Part shown: positions 1-6,296 of the stretch, piece by piece
Layout of the letters: the number at the start of each line of letters is the position of its first letter
Numbering within the stretch: position 1 is the first letter of the stretch
DNA from: JBAZYK01 sp964582265
GTDB lineage: Bacteria > Patescibacteriota > Gracilibacteria > UBA1369
DNA length: 13,198 nucleotides
NCBI GenBank assembly: GCA_964582265.1
Contig: CAZOQT010000029.1
Coordinates: 1 to 13,198 of the forward strand
Direction: 5' to 3'
Notes under the pieces: generated by a model
What the model was told of the DNA's origin: nothing
Database searches by the model: none
What the model saw: only the letters and a program-made list of their open reading frames with translations
Made by a program: the position numbers and the translations under genes

Positions 1-1002
1 GCAGATGCTGGAATTACAACTGGCACAGGTGGCGCCGGTGGTACAACTACAACAACAGAAACTGGCGGCAACGGCGGAGCAGGTGGTAGTGGAGGCGAAG
101 GTCTTGGCGGTGCCGGTGGAATGGGTGGAAACACGCCAGATGGCGGACCAAAGGACGATGCCAGCGCTCCAGATAGCGGCCCAGATGCCTCAGGAAAGGA
201 CGCAGAAACACCAACTTGTACTAAGCTGGAAAATGGCACTATTGTAGACAATATCAAAAATCTTAAAATCACTGCTTGTCCAGAAGATGGCTCATTCGAG
301 GCCGAAGTGCTTGGACCTGTTACCATCACTACAAAAGATGGCAAAGTTATTAAAATTTTTGGTATCACAGAAGGCCAAGACAACACTGTAAAATTTATAT
401 ATCCAAATGTGTTCACACCAGGTTTTGGCATTGTACTTGAGGGATTTTTGCAGGAAGAGCACGATAACGGAAAAAATTGGAATGATAGAGGTCTTATGGG
501 AGGTGATTTAGGCGCAGAAGGTACAGCTTGGGTCATTGGTTCAAATCCTAAAGCATTTCAGGAAGCAGTTAAACTTGGCAAAATCACATCTAAAGAAGCT
601 GATACAGTTAAATCCGCACTTAACGCTTTAAATAGTGATTATGCCGGTAAATTTGTTGCTATTCATCAATATGACGGAAGTGCAAAATTTTGTTTGCCTG
701 GTGATAAGCCTGGTGATAAGCAAGAATGTACGCAAATTCCAGACGACACAAATTTATTTATTCAAACTGCTGGAAATCAGGCTGTAGGATTCAGCACAGA
801 GCCAAGCGGTTTCAGTCCGGTTGATAATAAGCCTGCAACCCCAAATTCTCCGGAACAGCCAGGTAATTGTGGTTGTGAAGTGCCAGGTGCTAAATGGGAA
901 TCGGTCAGCTCTGGTCAAGATTCAATTTATGCTTCTCTTGCAGCTTTGACAATTTTAGGAATCGCCGCACGTCGCAAGTCGAGCATGTCAAAAGCAGCCT
1001 AA
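1..1002 (+). CDS. Secreted glycine-rich protein with MYXO-CTERM-like C-terminal anchor (5' partial)
   Basis: The reading frame is open from base 1, so the start lies outside the window; at least 333 residues are visible. An ATG at 121 exists but lies inside the glycine-rich stretch and is unlikely to be the true start. The first ~45 residues are a Gly/Thr linker, followed by an Asp/Pro/Ser-rich segment, then a body of about 220 residues with cysteines at about residues 73, 93, 226 and 234. The end has a CGC motif (about residues 290-292), a Ser-rich spacer, a hydrophobic helix (about 308-323, ASLAALTILGIAA), then RRK and a short polar tail. Cys, helix and arginines in this order resemble the MYXO-CTERM sorting tail known from myxobacteria, although the spacer is longer. 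I infer an exported, surface-anchored protein. No catalytic domain is recognised in the body. It ends in TAA and is followed by a terminator hairpin. It shares linker and tail architecture with the gene at 3896..4885. Confidence 0.8.
   Translation, partial: ADAGITTGTGGAGGTTTTTETGGNGGAGGSGGEGLGGAGGMGGNTPDGGPKDDASAPDSGPDASGKDAETPTCTKLENGTIVDNIKNLKITACPEDGSFEAEVLGPVTITTKDGKVIKIFGITEGQDNTVKFIYPNVFTPGFGIVLEGFLQEEHDNGKNWNDRGLMGGDLGAEGTAWVIGSNPKAFQEAVKLGKITSKEADTVKSALNALNSDYAGKFVAIHQYDGSAKFCLPGDKPGDKQECTQIPDDTNLFIQTAGNQAVGFSTEPSGFSPVDNKPATPNSPEQPGNCGCEVPGAKWESVSSGQDSIYASLAALTILGIAARRKSSMSKAA
73..120 (+). repeat. Glycine-rich coding repeat, shared with 4166..4213
   Basis: These 16 codons, preceded by Asn, read GAGGxGGxGLGGxGG in core. 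The same pattern, also preceded by Asn and also 16 codons, occurs at 4166..4213 in the second surface protein. The match covers most positions with one offset on each side. It looks like a flexible linker rather than a folded domain. Confidence 0.75.
697..720 (+). repeat. 12-base perfect tandem duplication in coding sequence
   Basis: The unit CCTGGTGATAAG occurs twice head to tail and encodes PGDK twice, between two cysteines of the exported protein. It keeps the frame, so it only lengthens a probable surface loop. It is likely a recent slippage event. Confidence 0.85.
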
Positions 1003-1027
1003 ATAAGTTTAGGTGGGCTAAAACCGT

Positions 1028-1065
1028 AAAAAATGCTATAATATAAAGATTTATAGCATTTTTTT
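1028..1065 (+). terminator. Intrinsic terminator hairpin overlapping a promoter
   Basis: Two perfect 14-base arms (1028..1041 and 1051..1064) are separated by a 9-base loop and end in a run of seven T's (1059..1065). The arms begin with A's and end with T's, so it could work in both directions. It lies 25 bases after the stop of the upstream gene. The stem is AT-rich, so its strength is uncertain. The next start codon (1067) is one base after the T-run. Confidence 0.75.
1034..1042 (+). promoter_or_regulatory. Extended -10 promoter element for the cyclase gene
   Basis: TGCTATAAT is a perfect extended -10 (TGnTATAAT). No good -35 is seen 17 bases upstream, which extended -10 promoters can tolerate. 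Transcription would begin near 1049, leaving a leader of about 18 bases before ATG 1067. The element lies inside the left arm of the terminator hairpin. A small inverted repeat, TTTAG/CTAAA at 1008..1022, covers the place of the -35. Confidence 0.6.
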
Positions 1066-1066
1066 G

Positions 1067-3199
1067 ATGTCTCTAAAGCAATCAATAAAATCCACTTTAA
1101 AAAATAAAATATTTGCGACCTGCCTTTTGGCTTTCTGCGCTTCTTGTTTGTTTATTGCTCTTGCCTATTTAAACACTTTTTTACCCATACAGCTTAAATT
1201 TAGCGATTACCTGCATTCTGTAAGAAAACCGGTTGAAGATATCACCATTGTGGGCATTGATAACAAAACACTCAGCACAGAAGATGGCCTAGGTTTGTAT
1301 GAAAATTGGAGCCGTACAAATTTTGCAAAAGTCTTGGACTCAATCAATAAATACAATCCGCGCATAGTAGCTTTCGATTTTTTTTATAAAAGCAAGAAAG
1401 ACGAAACCGGCGATCAAAATTTTCAAACATCATTAGAAAATACTTTAAAACCGATCATTATATTTTTTGCAAAAGTCGATAAGAATGTAAATGGGTATTT
1501 TATTGAGAGTAAGGAAAAAAACACGGAATATCCGCTAGCTATATTCAATAATTTAAAAAATTTAAGTGTAGCAGTAGCCAAGTACATCCCCGACCTCGAC
1601 ACAGTTGCCCGTCGCATACCGCCATTCATATTTAACGAAGCATCAAATACTTATAACGAAAATTTTTCATTGGCAATCGCACGTCGATTCTTTGGTGATG
1701 CGTCGATTCCTGCCACTCCCGATTTTTCACCAGCTCAATATTCAATCAATAAAGCAGACGGTGGCAAAATAAACATTCCTCTGGAAGACGGCCAAATGCT
1801 GATTAATTATGCCACTGACCCTCAACAAAATGACAATTATACAAGTATTTCGTTTGTCGATGTTTTCAAGGAAAATTACGGCAATCAAAGTCCACAAAAA
1901 TTGTTCCAAAATAAAATAGTTTTAATCGGGCCAACTGCCCTTTATTTTAAAGATAAAGTGCCCACACCAATGAATAAAACTTATTTAATGGATGGTGTGG
2001 AAGTTCATGCCAACGCGCTGCAGACTATTTTGGAACAGAAATTTTTACGTAACGAAAGCTTAGGCGAAAAAATCGCAATAATCATGCTTTTGGCTTTTGG
2101 ATGTTCCTTTTTGTTCATGTTTACCCGCATTCGCTGGTCAATTGCGGCGCTAATTGGCATTTCAATTTTATACACTTTGGCCGCTCCTTTTGCCTTTAGT
2201 AAGGGTTTGATTCTTGATTTGATACATCCATATTTAACGCTTCTTGCCGTTTTTATGTCGGTCTACATTTATCGCTATGTAACCGAATTCCGTGAAAAAT
2301 TGGCTTTAAAAAGCGCTTTTGGTAAATATGTTAACCCGGAAGTCGTAAATCAAATAACAGAACATCCAGAAAAATTGAAGCTTGGTGGTGAAAAACGTCC
2401 TGTAACGGTTCTTTTTACCGATATTGCACACTTTACAACTATTTCCGAGAGTCTTAAGCCGGAAAGCCTTGTAGCACTATTAAACGAATATTTTGAGGCT
2501 ATGTCTCAGGTTATTTTAGGTGAAGGTGGTACATTGGATAAATTTGAAGGAGACGCAATTATGGCCTTTTTTGGAGCCCCACTCGCAGAGCCAAGTCATG
2601 CCTTAAAAGCTTGCACGGTGGCCCTCAAAATGCGCCAAAAATTAATTCAGTTACTGCAGAAATGGCAAAATGATCCATTGCTTCCAGGTGGTGAAAAGAA
2701 GCCAATGATCGATTTTCGCAGTGGAATAAGCTCCGGGGAGGTGATTGTTGGGAATATTGGATCCAGCGAGCGCTTTGATTATACGGTAATGGGTGACACG
2801 GTTAATCTTGGATCAAGGCTGGAGGGAGCCAACAAAAAATATGCAACTCACATCATGATAAGTGAACCTGTGGCATTACAGGTTAGTGATTATTTTGAAT
2901 TGCGCGAACTCGACATCATTAAAGTTGTTGGAAAAAAACAACCAATGAAAGTCTACGAACTTTTGAATTATAAAGGCCAACTGATCCCTAAGGCTTCAGT
3001 CTTGTTGGAGCTTTACAATAAAGGCATCCAGCTCTACCACGAGCGCAAATTTGCGGAAGCTTTAGAGCAGTTTAAGCAAATTTTGGCCGACTACCCAAAT
3101 GACGGACCATCAAAATTATACCTTCAACGTTGCGAGGTATTAAAAGACTTCCCGCCAAAAGCAGATTGGGATGGCGTGTTTGAAATGGCAAGCAAATAA
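1067..3199 (+). CDS. CHASE2-domain class III adenylate cyclase with C-terminal TPR-like motif
   Basis: A membrane sensor enzyme expected to convert ATP to cyclic AMP. A first membrane helix (residues ~13-34) is followed by an extracytoplasmic CHASE2 domain (~35-330), three helices (~335-405), the cyclase domain (~430-620) and a TPR-like segment near the end. The metal-binding aspartates are present as D452 (in FTDIAHF) and D496 (in FEGDAIMAFFG). K492 and D577 sit at the purine-selecting positions and favour ATP over GTP; N580 and R584 are the transition-state pair. All key residues are intact, so it should be active. The end WDGV is also familiar from CHASE2 cyclases. A TTG at 1064 is in frame but lies in the terminator T-run, so ATG 1067 (710 residues) is preferred. 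No Shine-Dalgarno is seen. The signal it senses is unknown; genes for surface proteins lie on both sides. Confidence 0.93.
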   Translation: MSLKQSIKSTLKNKIFATCLLAFCASCLFIALAYLNTFLPIQLKFSDYLHSVRKPVEDITIVGIDNKTLSTEDGLGLYENWSRTNFAKVLDSINKYNPRIVAFDFFYKSKKDETGDQNFQTSLENTLKPIIIFFAKVDKNVNGYFIESKEKNTEYPLAIFNNLKNLSVAVAKYIPDLDTVARRIPPFIFNEASNTYNENFSLAIARRFFGDASIPATPDFSPAQYSINKADGGKINIPLEDGQMLINYATDPQQNDNYTSISFVDVFKENYGNQSPQKLFQNKIVLIGPTALYFKDKVPTPMNKTYLMDGVEVHANALQTILEQKFLRNESLGEKIAIIMLLAFGCSFLFMFTRIRWSIAALIGISILYTLAAPFAFSKGLILDLIHPYLTLLAVFMSVYIYRYVTEFREKLALKSAFGKYVNPEVVNQITEHPEKLKLGGEKRPVTVLFTDIAHFTTISESLKPESLVALLNEYFEAMSQVILGEGGTLDKFEGDAIMAFFGAPLAEPSHALKACTVALKMRQKLIQLLQKWQNDPLLPGGEKKPMIDFRSGISSGEVIVGNIGSSERFDYTVMGDTVNLGSRLEGANKKYATHIMISEPVALQVSDYFELRELDIIKVVGKKQPMKVYELLNYKGQLIPKASVLLELYNKGIQLYHERKFAEALEQFKQILADYPNDGPSKLYLQRCEVLKDFPPKADWDGVFEMASK

Positions 3200-3200
3200 T

Positions 3201-3794
3201 TTACTCAGCACTTGCTTGATATTCTTTTTCAAGATTTGGAGTAGGTGTTTGTGAAGAGCCATAAATGCTATCCTCATTAACCTTGCTTGGATCACCTACT
3301 ATATTAAGCGGCGCGCCTTCTGCTTTTTCAGCTTTCCAATATACTAATCCTGGTAAAGAAGTCATTGTTTCTTCATCCAAAATTTGATTTGTTAATTCAT
3401 GGCTGCCAGCTGGAATTTCTACAACAAAAATTGGCTCACCTGCACGGTTTTTATCGCCAAAAGCTTTCAAAACGAATGGCTCAGGATTATAACTTGTAAT
3501 CTCAACACCTTGATTGCTAAACGCAGGATAAAAACTTCTTGAATCCTGTTTTTCCACTCCACTTTCTTTTTGGCCATCCGAAACAGCAGCGCTTTGTTGT
3601 ACAGTATCCTGTGCAGTAGCTTTATCCATAGTAGCTTCACCGCCACAAGCATGACTAACCAAAGCCATAGCTGCTAGCCCAAATAGTCTACTAAAAAGTT
3701 GTTTAATTCTTTTTACATCACCACTTTGCTCAGCACCTGATCTTGGTGCAGCGCTTGCCCCTTCTGATAAGCGTGGTGAACTTGGACTACTCAT
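3201..3794 (-). CDS. Hypothetical small secreted protein, putative lipoprotein
   Basis: A 197-residue protein of no family I recognise. The first ~28 residues are Ser/Ala/Gly-rich; then come basic residues (KRIK, ~28-31), a hydrophobic stretch (~37-49) and HACGGE with Cys 50. This resembles a lipoprotein signal peptide with an N-terminal extension, although His at -2 of the Cys is unusual, so lipidation is uncertain. After the Cys there is a Gln/Ser/Asp-rich linker and a small domain (~90-160) containing VVEIPAGSHEL; the C-terminus is polar. ATG 3794 is chosen because a promoter candidate lies 27 bases upstream and no later start keeps the basic region. Its stop is one base from the stop of the convergent cyclase gene, leaving no room for a terminator between them. 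It diverges from the gene at 3896. Confidence 0.75.
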   Translation of the reverse strand: MSSPSSPRLSEGASAAPRSGAEQSGDVKRIKQLFSRLFGLAAMALVSHACGGEATMDKATAQDTVQQSAAVSDGQKESGVEKQDSRSFYPAFSNQGVEITSYNPEPFVLKAFGDKNRAGEPIFVVEIPAGSHELTNQILDEETMTSLPGLVYWKAEKAEGAPLNIVGDPSKVNEDSIYGSSQTPTPNLEKEYQASAE

Positions 3795-3821
3795 AATTCA
3801 TAATTAAATACTTCTAATTAA

Positions 3822-3850
3822 AAAATAACACTAAAAGCATTGCATTTCAA
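3822..3850 (-). promoter_or_regulatory. Promoter candidate for the putative lipoprotein gene
   Basis: On the minus strand TTGAAA (3850..3845), a 17-base spacer and TATTTT (3827..3822) are found, and TGT just before the -10 gives an extended -10. The -10 ends 27 bases before ATG 3794, so the leader would be about 20 bases. It overlaps the divergent plus-strand promoter. Confidence 0.5.
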
Positions 3851-3867
3851 GCCAAAAAAGCTATAAT
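3840..3867 (+). promoter_or_regulatory. Promoter candidate for the glycine-rich gene and nadK
   Basis: TTGCAT (3840..3845), a 16-base spacer and a perfect TATAAT (3862..3867) precede ATG 3896 by 28 bases. The sequence around the -10, an A-run then GCTATAATA, is close to that at 1028..1043. No Shine-Dalgarno follows. Confidence 0.6.
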
Positions 3868-3895
3868 AAATCGCTGTATAGATGAATCAAAAAAT

Positions 3896-4885
3896 ATGAA
3901 TCAACCTTTTGGCCCAGACGATAAAGACAGGGATTCTTTTACACCCAGTGCGGTCGTTGCCGATAATCATATACAGGGTGCATATGATAAAAGCCTAGAT
4001 GATAAGCCGGATGATCATCTAGAAGGGCTAACGCTTAGTTCTAAAACTGCCCTTAGTTTAATTTTAGGCGCAGCAATTGGGTCGGCCGTGGCTGTTACTG
4101 GTAAAGCTAGAACTGATGATACAGAAACAGCACCATTTGCTTTAGAGACAGTTCGCAGGGCAAACGGAGCTGGTGGAGCAGGTGGAAATCAGGGGCTTGG
4201 TGGCTCCGGAGGAAGCAGTGTTGCTGAAATTTCAGTTGAGGAATGTCCACCCACAGGAACCGCGCCAAAATTTGCGGAAACCAATAATGATCACGCAACC
4301 ATTAAAGGTGTTGGTACATTTTCTCTTCCGATTTCGCCTGAAACGGTTATTTCAATTTACGATGCCACAGTTGAAGGCAATAAATCAGAGCATGGCGTTT
4401 ACCATTTAACTGACGGCGGCAAAGCTTGCGTAAGGGAGATTGGATCAGATCCAACGTCCACAGCTATATTTGAGGTAGTTGGTGAATCATCAGTCTCAAT
4501 TCAGACCAGTCCCATTACTAAAGAAAATCCACTTGGTGGTAAATATTCAATAACTGTCATCAATAAAACTTCAAAAGATGGTGGTCCAGCAATGATTGAT
4601 AAAATCAGAATTAGAGCATTAAGAGGAGAGACCAGAGTTGAACACAATGGACAAGTCGACATCCTTAAAGTTATACCGGCCATAGAAGGTGATGGTAGAA
4701 CCATGGGCGAACAGATTGAAATTTCTCTTAAAGACATGCCGCAGCTTTTGGAGAATGTTGGCAGTTGTTCGATAATTAGCGAAACTCCTGGTTCACAATC
4801 TAATGGTGTTAATGGTGAACATACCTTGGAATTTATAGCGGCATCTGTGCTAATAATGTATTTAAGAAGGATCAAAAGAAAATAA
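3896..4885 (+). CDS. Glycine-rich exported protein with C-terminal membrane anchor
   Basis: A 329-residue protein with no recognised enzymatic domain. An acidic, Asp-rich N-terminus (~1-48) precedes a hydrophobic segment (~50-69, LSLILGAAIGSAVAV), then the glycine-rich linker (codons 91-106) that closely matches the one at 73..120. The body (~115-285) looks beta-rich, with Cys near each end of it and one in the middle. Near the C-terminus come GSCS (Cys 291), a Ser/Gly/Asn spacer, a hydrophobic stretch (~311-323) and the basic tail RRIKRK. I infer export and anchoring by this tail, as for the protein ending at 1002. Only 13 bases separate it from nadK, so the two are probably cotranscribed. 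Asp-rich residues before a signal-like helix are unusual, but no later start codon would serve. Confidence 0.8.
   Translation: MNQPFGPDDKDRDSFTPSAVVADNHIQGAYDKSLDDKPDDHLEGLTLSSKTALSLILGAAIGSAVAVTGKARTDDTETAPFALETVRRANGAGGAGGNQGLGGSGGSSVAEISVEECPPTGTAPKFAETNNDHATIKGVGTFSLPISPETVISIYDATVEGNKSEHGVYHLTDGGKACVREIGSDPTSTAIFEVVGESSVSIQTSPITKENPLGGKYSITVINKTSKDGGPAMIDKIRIRALRGETRVEHNGQVDILKVIPAIEGDGRTMGEQIEISLKDMPQLLENVGSCSIISETPGSQSNGVNGEHTLEFIAASVLIMYLRRIKRK
4166..4213 (+). repeat. Glycine-rich coding repeat, shared with 73..120
   Basis: Sixteen codons after an Asn encode a GAGGAGGNQGLGGSGG linker. The order of glycines and the central GLGG are the same as at 73..120, while codon choice differs, so the match is at protein level. 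Confidence 0.75.
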
Positions 4886-4898
4886 AACTTCAAAATAC

Positions 4899-5795
4899 AT
4901 GCCCAAAACACCGCATTCAAATCTCCACAAAATCGGCCTGATCACCAAAAAAAATATTGGTGAACATTTTAGTGCCTTAAAAAAAATTGTTGATTCGCTT
5001 AAAAAAATGGGTAAGGATGTGCTTTTTGATGCCCACTCAGGCCCATTATTTAATAAAAAGGGCTACAGAAAAATAGAACTTCTAGAAAAGGCCGATATGA
5101 TTTTAACTCTTGGGGGGGATGGCACTTTGCTTAAAACTGCCGCTTGCATGGGCGAAAAACCGGTTTTGATTCTTGGGGTAAATTTTGGTAATTTGGGATT
5201 TTTAACAGAATCTACACCTCAAAATTTGCAACAGGATTTAAGAAAAATTTTTAATGGAAAATTTTGGATTGATGAACGATTTTTGTTAAGAGTGACACAT
5301 TATCGCAAAGGCGAAAAAGTTAATTCCTTTTTGGCCCTTAACGATGCGGTAATTAACCAGGGTGCCTTTGCCCGACTAATCGAAATGCGTGTTGAAATAA
5401 GTTCGCAAAAAGTTGTTACTTTTAAGTCTGATGGCTTGATTGTAAGCTCCCCAACCGGTTCTACGGGGCATTCACTTTCTGCCGGAGGTCCCATTGTTCA
5501 CCCCTCACTTCCAGCCTTAATTTTAACGCCAATCTGCCCTGCTACACTTTCCATTCGACCAATCGTCATTCCAAACGATCGTGAAATTAAAATCACTTTA
5601 ACCACAGCCCGCCGCGAACATCAGGATGTTGGATTAACCATGGATGGCCAAAAAACCATTCCGCTTGAATATGGTGATCAGATCAAGATCCGCAAATCTT
5701 CAAGACCCTATAAGTTGGTTAGGCTTAAAGATCAAAGCAATTACTACCGCATGTTACGCAACAAATTGCATTGGGGTGAACACCACGGTGAATAG
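4899..5795 (+). CDS. nadK: NAD kinase
   Basis: Cytoplasmic enzyme that phosphorylates NAD to NADP using ATP or polyphosphate; the main source of NADP. The 298 residues are a normal family length. The GGDGT motif is at residues 72-76, followed by NFGNLGFLTE (~95-104), the substrate-binding NDA (148-150), and SPTGSTGHSLSAGGP ending at 198, then the ICPxTLSxRP signature (~210-220). In many homologues the residues after GST are AY; here they are GH, a mild departure. ATG 4899 lies 13 bases after the preceding stop with no ribosome binding site; the N-terminal beta strand (IGLITK) begins at residue 12, so this start fits. It ends in TAG, facing the convergent small membrane protein gene 10 bases away. 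Confidence 0.96.
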   Translation: MPKTPHSNLHKIGLITKKNIGEHFSALKKIVDSLKKMGKDVLFDAHSGPLFNKKGYRKIELLEKADMILTLGGDGTLLKTAACMGEKPVLILGVNFGNLGFLTESTPQNLQQDLRKIFNGKFWIDERFLLRVTHYRKGEKVNSFLALNDAVINQGAFARLIEMRVEISSQKVVTFKSDGLIVSSPTGSTGHSLSAGGPIVHPSLPALILTPICPATLSIRPIVIPNDREIKITLTTARREHQDVGLTMDGQKTIPLEYGDQIKIRKSSRPYKLVRLKDQSNYYRMLRNKLHWGEHHGE

Positions 5796-5805
5796 TTTTT
5801 TCAAA

Positions 5806-6267
5806 TTATAAACTGCTTGTAGGAAGGGCTATTTTGGGATCACTTGGATCATAAACAATCTCAATTACATCCCCCGGGCTTATTTTTTGAAACCTGGCAA
5901 TTGCCATTGAGAATGTTGATTGAATACCGGGCTTAACTTCAACTGTAAGTTTAATTATAGGCAGTGAGTTGATAGATGAATTTGTATCTTCCACGTTAAT
6001 GATCTTGGCTTGAGTCTTTACACCAACTTGTTTTAAGCGTTTTTTTCTTGCAACATGACTGATTGCGCTGCTAATCAAAGAAAATATTAATGGGCCAAAT
6101 ACTATAAACAAAATAGAATACACAATCACGAACAGATATTTTATAAAGTTCGGATTACGCATGTAGGTATTTAGCGGAAGAAAACCTGTAATAATAGCTA
6201 CTACAACTGCCAAAATAGGAATTATAATAACAAAAATACGGTGTAGTTTCTTTAAAAATTTAAGCAT
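5806..6267 (-). CDS. Small membrane protein, DUF3592-like
   Basis: A 153-residue protein starting at ATG 6267; an in-frame TTG at 6276 would add three residues and is less likely. A basic N-terminus is followed by two membrane helices (~11-29 and ~43-66), a basic loop (ARKKRLKQ), and a soluble domain of about 75 residues. That domain starts with GVKTQAKIINVEDT and ends with PGDVIEIVYDPSDPKIA. The pattern of an alternating beta domain closing on YDPxDP is that of DUF3592-type proteins, whose function is unknown. It lies about 30 bases after the ppdK stop on the same strand and may be the last gene of that operon. It converges on nadK. Confidence 0.8.
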   Translation of the reverse strand: MLKFLKKLHRIFVIIIPILAVVVAIITGFLPLNTYMRNPNFIKYLFVIVYSILFIVFGPLIFSLISSAISHVARKKRLKQVGVKTQAKIINVEDTNSSINSLPIIKLTVEVKPGIQSTFSMAIARFQKISPGDVIEIVYDPSDPKIALPTSSL

Positions 6268-6296
6268 AGAAAACAATCCAAATTACTAAATATTAA

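Noticed and set aside
1..247. Gly-rich region as a CRISPR-like or non-coding repeat
   Set aside because: The repeats are irregular GGN codons in an open frame that continues into the exported protein.
4501..4920. Minus-strand open frame of 139 codons overlapping the second glycine-rich gene
   Set aside because: Its plus-strand counterpart has a promoter, a signal-like segment and an anchored tail; the minus frame shows none and would overlap the nadK start.
5760..5810. Possible terminator between the convergent nadK and DUF3592-like genes
   Set aside because: Only 4-base GGTG/CACC pairings precede the T-run, too weak to call.
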